From positions 1-36,626 of IMG/VR virus record IMGVR_UViG_3300017763_004146: 36,626 bases of DNA; one strand, written 5' to 3'. The stretch's first letter is position 1, and the number at the start of each line of letters is the position of its first letter. The position numbers were made by a program, and so were the translations under genes. This DNA comes from a virus. Positions 16,101-23,752 of the stretch are shown here, in pieces. The notes under the pieces are model-generated. The model had not been told where the DNA came from. It searched no databases and saw only the letters and a list, made by a program, of their open reading frames with translations.

Positions 16101-17121
16101 CTTAAGGTTATTAATAGTAGGTGCTGGAGCTGGTAGTAATTTTATTGCATCTAGGCTAATTGATGGACAAACCGATGATGCGAAAGAATCAGATTTAAAT
16201 AATGAGTACCGTGCAAACAGAGAGTATGGTGGAATAAGAAATACAGTAAAAAATGAAGTCAAACATATGTCAGGAGAAGTATTTGACTTCAAAGAAAATG
16301 AACGATATCAGATTCTTATAGATGGAATATTAAAATCTAAATTTCCAACTGCGTTAGAACTTAGCAGAAAAGTAAAGAAACCTAAGTTATTATCAAGTAT
16401 TATAAATGTCATAAATCTAATGAGTAGATGGGATGGAGAAAAATTCTTAGATAAACCTCAAGCAGGTTATATAACATTAACTAACAGAATAAAACGTCAG
16501 TGGAGATATAATCTTTTTTGGAGACAACCACATTTTTGGTTTGAAAAAATTGAAATGTATATGGCTAATTTTGAAAAATGGACTAGGGAAAATAAACATA
16601 AAAGTAATATGTCAATATTGCTTACTGATGATTATAAAAGAACTAAAGAGTTTATAAGCAAATGGAATATGTTGGCTTGGGAAGTGCATAAGATAGAAAA
16701 TCAACCTTTGACTTCTATAGAGCATTACTTGCCTTTGTTTATGGATAAGAATGTTACGAAAGAGTTATCTAAACTAGTAAATATATGTGTAGTACACGTA
16801 GATGATAATACTACGGGCTTTGTTACAGATATACTAAATATGAAACATATGACTGAAACTATTAGAGAACAAACAAATTCTGTTAAAGTGATGGGACCAA
16901 ACTACGAAGAATTAGAATATGCAGATGTTGTAGTAAGTTATAGAAAGTTGTTTTATGATGCTAGTCCTACAGAAATACGTAAGTTATTTAAGTTTGTGGG
17001 TAGGGAAGAGTATTTTGATAATAATAAAGAAAAAGAAATAAAAGCATTTCACGATTATCATATGAGTAATGTAAACTATTACGTTGATAATTGGGAAGAA
17101 CTAAGCGAGGAGATTGTATGA
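16084..17121 (+). CDS. P-loop/sulfotransferase-like protein, paralog 3 of 3
   Basis: 345 residues. The N-terminal LLIVGAGAGSNFIASRLIDG is the most P-loop-like of the three. The C-terminal VVSYRKLFYDASPTEIRKLF and FVGREEYFDNN blocks are shared with paralogs 1 and 2, as is the final 'F.dYH..N' motif. It ends in an ATGA overlap with the deformylase gene. A tailoring or surface-modification role is inferred from the neighbouring epimerase and SGNH genes. Confidence 0.55.
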   Translation: MQKVDNLRLLIVGAGAGSNFIASRLIDGQTDDAKESDLNNEYRANREYGGIRNTVKNEVKHMSGEVFDFKENERYQILIDGILKSKFPTALELSRKVKKPKLLSSIINVINLMSRWDGEKFLDKPQAGYITLTNRIKRQWRYNLFWRQPHFWFEKIEMYMANFEKWTRENKHKSNMSILLTDDYKRTKEFISKWNMLAWEVHKIENQPLTSIEHYLPLFMDKNVTKELSKLVNICVVHVDDNTTGFVTDILNMKHMTETIREQTNSVKVMGPNYEELEYADVVVSYRKLFYDASPTEIRKLFKFVGREEYFDNNKEKEIKAFHDYHMSNVNYYVDNWEELSEEIV

Positions 17122-17633
17122 CTGTATTACAGTTGATAGATGAAAAAGACGAGAGACTAAAACAAGTATGTGCTAAACATGAAATAGATGAAGCTACAGA
17201 AAAATTAGTATATGATATGATTGTAACAATGCAAGAACATGATGGTATAGGACTTGCGGCACCGCAGTTAGGTGTTATGGAACAGATATTTGTAATAGGA
17301 CACAAAGATGCAGGATTTGTTGTTTGTATAAATCCAACTTGGGTTCCTACTACAGATGCTAAGTTAGAAAAGTTTCAAGAAGGTTGCTTAAGTTTTCCTC
17401 ATCTAGCATTGAACATAGAAAGATACAATCAAGTACATTGTACATTTACTAATCTAAAGGGCGAAACACAAACTCGTTTGTTTAATGGTGTATGGGCACA
17501 AGCGATACAACATGAACACGACCACTTAATGGGTATAACATTTGATAAGAGAGCAAAGACAAGTCAATTAAGTAGAGCATTAGCAATACGTAAAGAGAAA
17601 CTAAAAAGAATTAAAAAGAGAAGTAAAGATTAA
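17118..17633 (+). CDS. def: Peptide deformylase
   Basis: 171 residues. All three family motifs are present: GIGLAAPQ (43-50), EGCLS (88-92, metal-binding Cys90) and QHEHDHL (131-137, His132 and His136 as ligands with Glu133 catalytic). It removes the formyl group from new proteins. GGAGA precedes the ATG at 17118, which overlaps the previous stop (ATGA). Phage deformylases are known from cyanophages, where they are thought to help keep photosystem or other phage proteins in supply; here it joins several other translation-related genes. Confidence 0.9.
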   Translation: MTVLQLIDEKDERLKQVCAKHEIDEATEKLVYDMIVTMQEHDGIGLAAPQLGVMEQIFVIGHKDAGFVVCINPTWVPTTDAKLEKFQEGCLSFPHLALNIERYNQVHCTFTNLKGETQTRLFNGVWAQAIQHEHDHLMGITFDKRAKTSQLSRALAIRKEKLKRIKKRSKD

Positions 17634-18559
17634 TGGACTATTCCAACTATACATTACTAACCGTAGGGTGTAGTTTTACTTTTGGACAAGGCGCAGTTCC
17701 GCATTTCGATAAAAGTAAGTCAACTCCTGAGAATAATGAAGCTAGAGATAGATGGCGTAAAGAATGTAACTTACTTTCTTATAGTCAAAGAGTTAAAGAA
17801 ATAGTAAAATTTAAAAAAGTTGTTAACTTGGGTACACCTGCAGGAAGTAATGAACTTGCTTTACTCAATATGAATACTTGGTTGGATAAAAATAAAGGTG
17901 AAAATGTTTTTGTATTATTCAGTTTAGCTGATCCACAAAGAGAAATGTTCTTTACTAAGAATAAAATTAGTAGACAACCAGATGCTTATGGATTAGAAGT
18001 ATTCAATGTAAATCACACACAAGGTTTACATCCTAACGTAATAGAAGGTTTCTATACATATATTAATACTGACCTTAATATGACATTTAAGAACTGGATA
18101 TTTAGAAAACAACTAAGTTCAATATTGAGTTATAGAAATTTACCGAACTTAGTATTTCATGCTTATGACCCAATGGATATTAGAATTACTAAATTAAGAA
18201 AAATATTTAAATTAACTGAAGGTACTACGCATTGGCATGATTTAGATATTATATCAGACTTTATACAATGGATGGAAACAATAGAAGATGAACCTACATT
18301 TGAAAATTATATAAGCATTAACAAAATTAAAGAGTGGGCCCTATCAGAAGACTGGTCTAAAGACCTAAAAAATATAATAAAAATAGAAGATTACTTACAA
18401 GCATATTGTAAAAGAAACAAAAGACACCTCTTTGCACACAAAACACAGTACGGTAACAGAGGAGAAGCATATTCACCTTTCGATAATGCTCATTATAATA
18501 AACAAGCACATGTGATTTTAGGTGACAAATTGTCGCAAGAAATACACAAAATCAGTTAA
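17633..18559 (+). CDS. SGNH-hydrolase-like protein
   Basis: 308 residues. Block I is LLTVGCSFTFGQG with the candidate nucleophile Ser14; a block II-like NLGTPAGSNEL follows; near the C-terminus DNAHYNKQAH supplies an Asp284/His287 pair as in block V. This is the layout of SGNH esterases/acyl-transferases that act on glycans, though the middle is unusual in length. It starts in a TAATG overlap with the deformylase gene. Possible role: acyl modification or removal on a surface glycan. Confidence 0.65.
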   Translation: MDYSNYTLLTVGCSFTFGQGAVPHFDKSKSTPENNEARDRWRKECNLLSYSQRVKEIVKFKKVVNLGTPAGSNELALLNMNTWLDKNKGENVFVLFSLADPQREMFFTKNKISRQPDAYGLEVFNVNHTQGLHPNVIEGFYTYINTDLNMTFKNWIFRKQLSSILSYRNLPNLVFHAYDPMDIRITKLRKIFKLTEGTTHWHDLDIISDFIQWMETIEDEPTFENYISINKIKEWALSEDWSKDLKNIIKIEDYLQAYCKRNKRHLFAHKTQYGNRGEAYSPFDNAHYNKQAHVILGDKLSQEIHKIS

Positions 18560-18578
18560 AAATCAACTAAATACAATA

Positions 18579-18596
18579 GGGTATTATGATATACCC
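18579..18596. repeat. 6-bp hairpin GGGTAT/ATACCC before a small gene
   Basis: GGGTAT (18579-18584) and ATACCC (18591-18596) flank a six-base loop. No T-run follows, so it is either a weak terminator for the SGNH gene or a leader element of the small membrane protein gene. I saw no clear promoter in this 57-base gap. Confidence 0.4.
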
Positions 18597-18616
18597 GCAA
18601 AACAAAGGAGATTAAT

Positions 18617-18778
18617 ATGATGAAATGGATAAAAGATAGAACCAAAGAAAGAACATCATGGGATGGTGCAGTTTGTATAGCACTAGGTCTTATGATTTTA
18701 TTCATGGCACCTCTGGCAAAAATAGCGGCAGGCCTTGCTATTGCATGGGGCGTTTGGACAATCTGGAAATCAGAGTAA
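18617..18778 (+). CDS. 53-residue membrane microprotein
   Basis: AAGGAG six bases before the ATG supports this start (a second ATG follows at once). Residues 1-15 are basic and polar; residues ~17-50 form one or two hydrophobic helices (AVCIALGLMILFMAPLAKIA, then GLAIAWGVWTIW). The sequence resembles a small membrane protein I associate with T4-like marine phages; its function is unknown. Confidence 0.7.
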   Translation: MMKWIKDRTKERTSWDGAVCIALGLMILFMAPLAKIAAGLAIAWGVWTIWKSE

Positions 18779-18795
18779 GATTGTGAATTTTCTGT

Positions 18796-19014
18796 ATGAC
18801 ACCTGAATTCCGAAAAGAAGCATACCGTATGTTTTGGCTCGTAAAGGGCCATCTTGGGTGTCATACGTGGCCAGACGAAGACATTATCAAAATGCATGAT
18901 AGTTATTTTGTAAGAAATTGGAGATCCGGATGCGACGGAGCGCCGCATTATGAGAGAGAAGAAGGATTTGAAGAAGCATACGAGGAAATAATTGGAACAG
19001 AAAATACCCCCTAG
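18796..19014 (+). CDS. Small hypothetical protein (72 aa)
   Basis: A compact protein with many His, Cys, Trp and acidic residues (HLGCHTWPDEDIIKMHDSYF, later SGCDGAPHYE) that might bind a metal, although no standard motif is seen. No good ribosome binding site precedes the ATG. It overlaps the next gene by 23 bases. Confidence 0.55.
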   Translation: MTPEFRKEAYRMFWLVKGHLGCHTWPDEDIIKMHDSYFVRNWRSGCDGAPHYEREEGFEEAYEEIIGTENTP

Positions 19015-19243
19015 ATTAATACTTTTGTCTGAGTTTTTAGACCAGAGCAAAAGAAAAGAAGATGAAATTCACTTTTATGAAAAGGAACTCAGAAAGATTG
19101 AAGAAAAACTATATTGGCTACGTAGAGAAAAAAATCTAACAGAAACGATTATCAATATAATCACTCAGGAAAAAGTTGTCGATATTAAAGAAGAAATGGA
19201 AAAGCGATACCTAGCAGAAAGAGAAACACAAGAAGATAAATAA
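18992..19243 (+). CDS. Small coiled-coil protein (83 aa)
   Basis: TTG start with GAGG six bases upstream, inside the previous gene. Residues ~15-80 are continuous charged heptad-like helix (KRKEDEIHFYEKELRKIEEK and onward), so a dimeric coiled coil is likely. No family recognised. Its last codons overlap a GATAAATA late box. Confidence 0.55.
   Translation: MEQKIPPRLILLSEFLDQSKRKEDEIHFYEKELRKIEEKLYWLRREKNLTETIINIITQEKVVDIKEEMEKRYLAERETQEDK
19235..19242 (+). promoter_or_regulatory. Possible late promoter GATAAATA
   Basis: The box overlaps the end of the coiled-coil gene; the predicted start near 19248 is 16 bases before the ATG at 19264. Because it is made of in-frame GAT-AAA-TA(A) codons, chance occurrence is possible. 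Confidence 0.4.
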
Positions 19244-19263
19244 AAAAGAAAAAAGGCGAAGTA

Positions 19264-19641
19264 ATGGATTTATTTTTATTCTACCTTGCAGTAAGCGTAA
19301 TCGTTACTTCAAGTCTCATCATATATTTTAGAGAACATTTAAGAAAGCAGATTGGCTGGTACTTACTAGGCATGTTGGCCTTTATGGTCATTACAAACTG
19401 GAACGAGTACTGGTGGATGATGTTTTTTAGTTTGGTAGTATTTTTTCAAGTTCCACCATTTAGTGTGGAAGAAAAACTACTTACAAAGGCCGCTAATTCG
19501 GACAACCGGTTCAAGAGGTGGCAACGGAAGAAAGGAAAGTTTGTACAATTTATAGTATACATTTTATGTATGATATTATTGAGTGCATTCGTTACCTGGA
19601 TTTCAGGCGATGGAAATATACATTTCATCTTGATAGGATAG
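19264..19641 (+). CDS. Membrane protein (125 aa)
   Basis: Hydrophobic segments at about 2-21 (LFLFYLAVSVIVTSSLIIYF), 30-62 and 96-115, with a basic loop (RFKRWQRKKGK) between the second and third. AAGGCG precedes the ATG. No recognised family; an inner-membrane location is inferred. Confidence 0.65.
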   Translation: MDLFLFYLAVSVIVTSSLIIYFREHLRKQIGWYLLGMLAFMVITNWNEYWWMMFFSLVVFFQVPPFSVEEKLLTKAANSDNRFKRWQRKKGKFVQFIVYILCMILLSAFVTWISGDGNIHFILIG

Positions 19642-19644
19642 CTA

Positions 19645-19673
19645 TTGACTCACAATACAACCTATGATATAAT
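19645..19673 (+). promoter_or_regulatory. Strong sigma70-type promoter
   Basis: TTGACT (19645-19650), 17-bp spacer, consensus TATAAT (19668-19673). The start is predicted near 19680, giving a leader of about 50 bases before the envelope protein gene. Confidence 0.8.
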
Positions 19674-19729
19674 GCAATTAGTATTAATCTAAGAACAGGA
19701 TTAGTATGGACTTAACTAAGGAGGATGTT

Positions 19730-20083
19730 ATGAAAACATCAATTATCGGACTGCTAGTCGCAGTCTTTTTTTCTGCAACGGCGTTTGCAGAAGACACAAG
19801 TGTATCAAATGATATTTCTTGGTCTCTAACATTAGAGAGACAAACAGAAGCAAATGCTAATACAGGCGAACTAATGGGGACTATGGAAGTTTTAGGACTT
19901 GATGTTTCTGCGGGTGGACTGTGGAACATTGATAAATCAGGTGAAGATTTTATTGACTTGAATAAAACGATGTTAAATGTTAGCCACTCGCTTTCTGACC
20001 AAGCAAAAGTGTATCTAAAGAATGACTTTAGTACAGATTGGGACAGAACTGAGTCAACAATAGGTCTACAAATTACGTTTTAA
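19730..20083 (+). CDS. Secreted outer-membrane-barrel-like protein
   Basis: 117 residues. AAGGAGG lies five bases before the ATG at 19730; the upstream in-frame ATG at 19706 is not preferred. The N-terminus (MKTSIIGLLVAVFFSATAFA) is a signal peptide with an AFA cleavage site. The mature part has alternating polar/apolar strands (SWSLTLERQ, VLGLDVSAGGLW, AKVYLKNDF) and ends with IGLQITF, a C-terminal Phe as used for outer-membrane protein assembly. At about 97 mature residues it is too small for a classic porin. A role in envelope change or superinfection exclusion is a guess. Confidence 0.65.
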   Translation: MKTSIIGLLVAVFFSATAFAEDTSVSNDISWSLTLERQTEANANTGELMGTMEVLGLDVSAGGLWNIDKSGEDFIDLNKTMLNVSHSLSDQAKVYLKNDFSTDWDRTESTIGLQITF

Positions 20084-20087
20084 TTTG

Positions 20088-20118
20088 TTGACAAAAACAC
20101 CTCTATAGTGTATAAATA
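20088..20118 (+). promoter_or_regulatory. Overlapping early and late promoters of the tmRNA gene
   Basis: TTGACA (20088-20093), 17-bp spacer and TATAAA (20111-20116) form a sigma70 promoter; the -10 box is also the late box TATAAATA (20111-20118). Both predict a start near 20123-20124, so the RNA could be made throughout infection. Confidence 0.75.
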
Positions 20119-20123
20119 TAGAT

Positions 20124-20402
20124 GTTAACGTTGAAGCAAGTTCAACACTATACAGGACCTGGGGGCAGTACCCAGCAGGTCCACCATAAACACATTATCA
20201 GTTTGCATTAGTGTGTTTATGATGGGCCTGAACTAGGATCGACTGGTGGTTAATAGGCGAGTGGAGTTAACCGAGTGACTTCGTTATTGGTCAAACACTA
20301 TAATTGCAAACGACAATTATCAGCCAGAAATGGCAATGGCGGCCTAATTTAGGCACGTAGGGGTTGGTGACTTGCCTGGCAACAGAAAAGTCACATTTTT
20401 AT
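20124..20402 (+). ncRNA. ssrA: Circularly permuted two-piece tmRNA
   Basis: The acceptor piece comes first: the T-arm CTGGG-GGCAGTA-CCCAG is followed by the 3' acceptor strand CAGGTCC (20176-20182) and ACCA. A hairpin spacer (TAAACACA/TGTGTTTA, about 20187-20220) would be cut out. The coding piece begins GGGCCTG (20224-20230), which pairs with CAGGTCC with one G-U, then AACTAGGATCGAC. The resume codon GCA is at 20306 and the tag reads ANDNYQPEMAMAA, stop TAA at 20345. The ANDN start, the AA end and the permuted order are alphaproteobacterial features. tmRNA rescues stalled ribosomes and marks the unfinished protein for ClpXP; this genome also carries ClpX. Confidence 0.93.
20367..20402 (+). 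terminator. Terminator of the tmRNA gene
   Basis: GTGACTT (20367-20373) pairs with AAGTCAC (20388-20394), followed by ATTTTTAT. The hairpin may also belong to the 3' end of the coding piece. Some read-through into the ferredoxin gene, 22 bases further on, is likely because no other promoter is seen. Confidence 0.7.
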
Positions 20403-20423
20403 TTGGGAGTGGGTTTTTTGTAA

Positions 20424-20762
20424 ATGGCATACGTAGTAACGCAAGATTGTATAAAATGTAAGTATACTGATTGTGTGGAAGTTTGTCCCGTTGATTGCTT
20501 TTATGAAGGCAAAGATACTTTAGTTATTAACCCAGATGAATGTATAGATTGCGGTGTTTGTGAACCCGAATGTCCTGCAGAAGCAATAATTCCTGATACG
20601 CATGAAAAATTTACAATGCGACTCTACGATATAAATAAAAAGTGGTCAGAACAATGGCCAGTAATTACAGAAAAGCAAGATCCCTTACCTGATGCTGATT
20701 CACTAAATCCAGCAATGGGATATTCAGAAGATAAGACAAAGTTGTTAGATGAATACGATTGA
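20424..20762 (+). CDS. fdxA: 7Fe ferredoxin, FdxA type
   Basis: 112 residues, the normal length of this family. Cys9, Cys17 and Cys21 (with CPVDCFYEG) can hold one cluster and Cys40, Cys43, Cys46, Cys50 ([12 protein letters not shown]) a 4Fe-4S cluster; the C-terminal extension ([12 protein letters not shown]) is typical of proteobacterial FdxA. It carries low-potential electrons; phage partners could be oxygenases or reductases, but none is shown. It follows the tmRNA gene and overlaps the next gene by 14 bases. Confidence 0.9.
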   Translation: MAYVVTQDCIKCKYTDCVEVCPVDCFYEGKDTLVINPDECIDCGVCEPECPAEAIIPDTHEKFTMRLYDINKKWSEQWPVITEKQDPLPDADSLNPAMGYSEDKTKLLDEYD

Positions 20763-21648
20763 TGATACTATCTGGAATGAAAGAGGCTGGGAATCAGTTA
20801 CTTTATCTTCATTTAATCAGTATAAAGAAATAACAACAAAAGCCGATACAATATCAAAACAAACTACTTGGATTTATAAAGCAACTTTATTAGATATTTG
20901 GGAAAATATACGAGGAGTTAAAACTTTTTATAAATCACTTGACAATTCTTTCAGACAAAATATTGACGAACTATTTGCTAAAGGCAATAAAGTTTGGAGT
21001 AATGCAGAATGGCTACAAGAATATTATGCACCTGCTGATTGTTCTTTAGCAGACCATTTGTTAACAAGAATGAGTGCTATGCATTATATGTTAGAAGAAT
21101 TAAGAAATGGTGGAAAGATTAATGACCCTATAAGTTGTTGTTGGTACCCAGATTGGTATATGCCAGGTATACCCGCTGAAAGACAAAAAGTAGAATTACA
21201 AAAAATTAAGAAACTTTATAAAAGTTCGGTTGGTAGATTTTTTATGCATCCTGGAACTACTAGGATATATCTAGCAGGAGTATATAAAGAAGAAGTCGAT
21301 GTAATTATAACAGATTACTCAAATGGAGAATTATATAATCTTTTTCCACAACCTGAAAAACTAAAACATATAAATGATGCCAAAGAGTTTGATGTAACAG
21401 GTAGAACGTTATATTTCTGTTACTCAGGATCTAAATCTCCTTCTCTTAATAAAGGTGACATAATATCGCCACGTACTCATATTAAAGATAAGTACAGAGA
21501 GTTATACGATGATACTGTAAGAACTAAATTACAATCACCAGGTAATAAAGTTCCTCCTGAGTTTTACGAAAAAAAGAATAATGAAATATTAGTAAATGGA
21601 AAAGTAGTATTAAGATGTAGTAATAATTTATGGGAATTAGTTTTATGA
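20749..21648 (+). CDS. Uncharacterised protein, tandem paralog A (299 aa)
   Basis: Not recognised. It shares a plan with the next gene: [14 protein letters not shown] near residue 35, [15 protein letters not shown], a strand/loop [26 protein letters not shown], and the ending NNLWELVL. The conserved His-Pro-Gly and Asp-Tyr-x-Asn-Gly motifs could form an active or binding site. Cytoplasmic, no signal or membrane segment. Paralog A has an extra CysCys pair (SCCWYPDW). Overlaps its neighbours at both ends (14 and 4 bases). Confidence 0.65.
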   Translation: MNTIDDTIWNERGWESVTLSSFNQYKEITTKADTISKQTTWIYKATLLDIWENIRGVKTFYKSLDNSFRQNIDELFAKGNKVWSNAEWLQEYYAPADCSLADHLLTRMSAMHYMLEELRNGGKINDPISCCWYPDWYMPGIPAERQKVELQKIKKLYKSSVGRFFMHPGTTRIYLAGVYKEEVDVIITDYSNGELYNLFPQPEKLKHINDAKEFDVTGRTLYFCYSGSKSPSLNKGDIISPRTHIKDKYRELYDDTVRTKLQSPGNKVPPEFYEKKNNEILVNGKVVLRCSNNLWELVL

Positions 21649-22442
21649 AGGAACCTATAATTGTTCATTGGGGTAATAACTATATAAATGTTGAAGATTA
21701 TCAAACCAATGATTGTAAAATAAATGATTGGGAACATTTTGTTGCTTTAACTAATCAAGCAGATGCGATTTCTAAAACTAAGACTTTTATATATAAAGGT
21801 TCTATAAGTTCAGTAGTAAAAGACTTATTGAAATGGGGTGACGATTATGATGAATATTCATCGCATAGATTTAGTCAAGAAATCGAAATGTTGTTTAGAA
21901 AATCAGATAAAGTTTTAAGTAATCAAGTTGGTCCAATTAAAAGTACAAAAATAAATGCATTTGATTACATACTTGAAACCTTCAGAAAAGGATATACAAT
22001 TATGGATCCACTTAATCTTCATTATTTTGGAAACGGTAAACTTACACCACACCCAGGTTATACTAGATTATTGTTTGGAAAGTTATACACAATGAATATT
22101 AATTGTATAATATATGATTACACTAATGGAAAATTTGTGCAAGATTTTAAAGACATAAATATCTTTACACCAGACGAAACAAACTTTGATATTAGTGAAA
22201 GAAGATATATGTTTAGTCACACAGGACAAACTAAAAAACCTAAACAGATACATAAAATGTCTGGCAAGAAAAATGGAGTTAAGTATAGAGAAGTTAATGG
22301 CAAAGATCCAATTCCAAAAGAATTGGGAGATCCTAGATTATATAATCCTCCAAAAATATATATAAAACAAAATAATTTAGTAACAGTAAATGGTAGGAAA
22401 GTACTTAAAAACAATAATGGACTTTGGGAGTTAGTATTATGA
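21645..22442 (+). CDS. Uncharacterised protein, tandem paralog B (265 aa)
   Basis: The start at 21645 is an ATGA overlap with paralog A; an upstream in-frame ATG at 21630 is less likely. Shared blocks with A: ADAISKTKTFIYKG, HPGYTRLLFGKLY, IIYDYTNGKF, FDISERRYMFSHTG and the ending NNGLWELVL. The two proteins probably arose by duplication and then diverged. Function unknown. It ends in another ATGA overlap with the oxygenase gene. Confidence 0.65.
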   Translation: MKEPIIVHWGNNYINVEDYQTNDCKINDWEHFVALTNQADAISKTKTFIYKGSISSVVKDLLKWGDDYDEYSSHRFSQEIEMLFRKSDKVLSNQVGPIKSTKINAFDYILETFRKGYTIMDPLNLHYFGNGKLTPHPGYTRLLFGKLYTMNINCIIYDYTNGKFVQDFKDINIFTPDETNFDISERRYMFSHTGQTKKPKQIHKMSGKKNGVKYREVNGKDPIPKELGDPRLYNPPKIYIKQNNLVTVNGRKVLKNNNGLWELVL

Positions 22443-22990
22443 TAATGACTAAAAAAGATTATGGTTATCCTGTTTGGGTAGTTGAAGAAGTATTTGAAAC
22501 TAATGTGGCAGATGATGTATTAAGACAATCAAAAGATTTACCATTTGTTCCAATGGAAGGCAAGAGAACAGATAAAACAGGTAAAAGAAATTGGATGAAT
22601 CAATATAAAGGCAAAGAATGGAATTCATTTGAAGAAGTATGTTTATTGTTTGATAGTAAATATATGAAAAAAAAGTTTAGTGACGTTTGTGAAAAAGACT
22701 TTACTAACTTAGGTACAAGAATAGAATTATGCAAAGATGCAAAAGGAAGTTGGTTGCACAATCACTTTGACGATAAAGCAAAGTTATTTACTTTACAGAT
22801 TTACTTAACAGACACAGATACAAGTACAAGTTTTATGAAGAAAGATACTCCTGCAAGAAAAAATACAGGTTGGTTCTTTGCAAATACAGGAACTGAACTT
22901 CATGGACTAAGTGCTTTGACACAAAATAGAATAAGCATCATTGTTAACTATTGTGATGAATCATGGAGAGATAGGTCTGTAATTGTATGA
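22439..22990 (+). CDS. 2OG-Fe(II) oxygenase-like protein
   Basis: 183 residues from the ATGA-overlapping start at 22439. LHNHFDDK gives HxD (His109, Asp111), TELHGL the distal His155 and NRISIIV Arg164 as the 2-oxoglutarate contact. Sequence blocks such as LFTLQIYLTD fit the jelly-roll strands of prolyl-hydroxylase-like phage proteins. Substrate unknown; its operon mates are the tandem paralogs and an FkbM methyltransferase, suggesting glycan or small-molecule modification. Confidence 0.75.
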   Translation: MIMTKKDYGYPVWVVEEVFETNVADDVLRQSKDLPFVPMEGKRTDKTGKRNWMNQYKGKEWNSFEEVCLLFDSKYMKKKFSDVCEKDFTNLGTRIELCKDAKGSWLHNHFDDKAKLFTLQIYLTDTDTSTSFMKKDTPARKNTGWFFANTGTELHGLSALTQNRISIIVNYCDESWRDRSVIV

Positions 22991-23709
22991 GATATAAAAA
23001 TAGTAATCAAAGAACTAAAGACTATCTAGCTAGATTTGACAAAAATAAAGTTTTACAAAACTTGGTAGGTACGGATACGCCTGTAATTTTAGATATTGGT
23101 GCTAACATTGGTCAAACTGTAGAAAAGTTAAAGATTATATGGGAGAATGCAGTAATACATTCTATAGAGCCTTTACCAGAAGCCTATCAGGAACTATACT
23201 TAACGAAGGGCATAATGTCAGATGTATATGTGTATAATCATGCTCTAGGCTCAGTAAATGGTTGGCAAGAGTTTAATGTCAATAAACATCAACCTATGCT
23301 TAGTGGTTTCTATAAGCTAAATGAGAATAGCAAAGATAGTATTGCTATCAATAAACCCGAAAAGGCACATAAGAACTTCTTAGAATCTGAACCCACACAG
23401 ATACCTGTTATGACATTAGATACGTTTACAAAGCAACATAACATAGAAAATATAGACATAATTAAGATGGACGTTCAAGGTGCTGAGCCTGAAATACTAG
23501 AACATGGTATTGAAACATTAAAAAATACACGAATCGTTCTTACCGAACTATCACTATATGATTTGTACGAAAAGCAGTGTAGTTTCTATGATATAGAAAA
23601 AACGTTGATTCCCTTGGGTTTTGAATTATATGATGTTGCTCATGTCAGCAAAAATCCAATGAATGGTCGTACAGATTGGGTTGATTTAATTTATTTGAAA
23701 AAAAGTTAA
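22987..23709 (+). CDS. FkbM-family SAM-dependent methyltransferase
   Basis: 240 residues; start in an ATGA overlap. The SAM loop VILDIGANIGQTV is at 33-45, the acidic SIEPLPEAYQEL block follows, and the family's IIKMDVQGAEPEIL motif with VLTELSLYDLY is present. FkbM enzymes usually O-methylate sugars or small molecules. Last gene of the run that begins at the ferredoxin. The next strong promoter lies nine bases after its stop and drives an RNA. Confidence 0.85.
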   Translation: MRYKNSNQRTKDYLARFDKNKVLQNLVGTDTPVILDIGANIGQTVEKLKIIWENAVIHSIEPLPEAYQELYLTKGIMSDVYVYNHALGSVNGWQEFNVNKHQPMLSGFYKLNENSKDSIAINKPEKAHKNFLESEPTQIPVMTLDTFTKQHNIENIDIIKMDVQGAEPEILEHGIETLKNTRIVLTELSLYDLYEKQCSFYDIEKTLIPLGFELYDVAHVSKNPMNGRTDWVDLIYLKKS

Positions 23710-23717
23710 AAAAAGGG

Positions 23718-23746
23718 TTGACTTTCCCGAATCATTATGCTATATT
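23718..23746 (+). promoter_or_regulatory. Sigma70-type promoter of the orphan RNA
   Basis: TTGACT (23718-23723), 17-bp spacer, TATATT (23741-23746); predicted start 23753. No open reading frame follows within 300 bases on this strand. Confidence 0.75.
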
Positions 23747-23752
23747 AATAAA

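Noticed and set aside
18796-18865. Inverted repeat ATGACACC/GGTGTCAT around the start of a small gene
   Set aside because: Spacer of over 50 bases inside coding sequence; chance pairing is likely.
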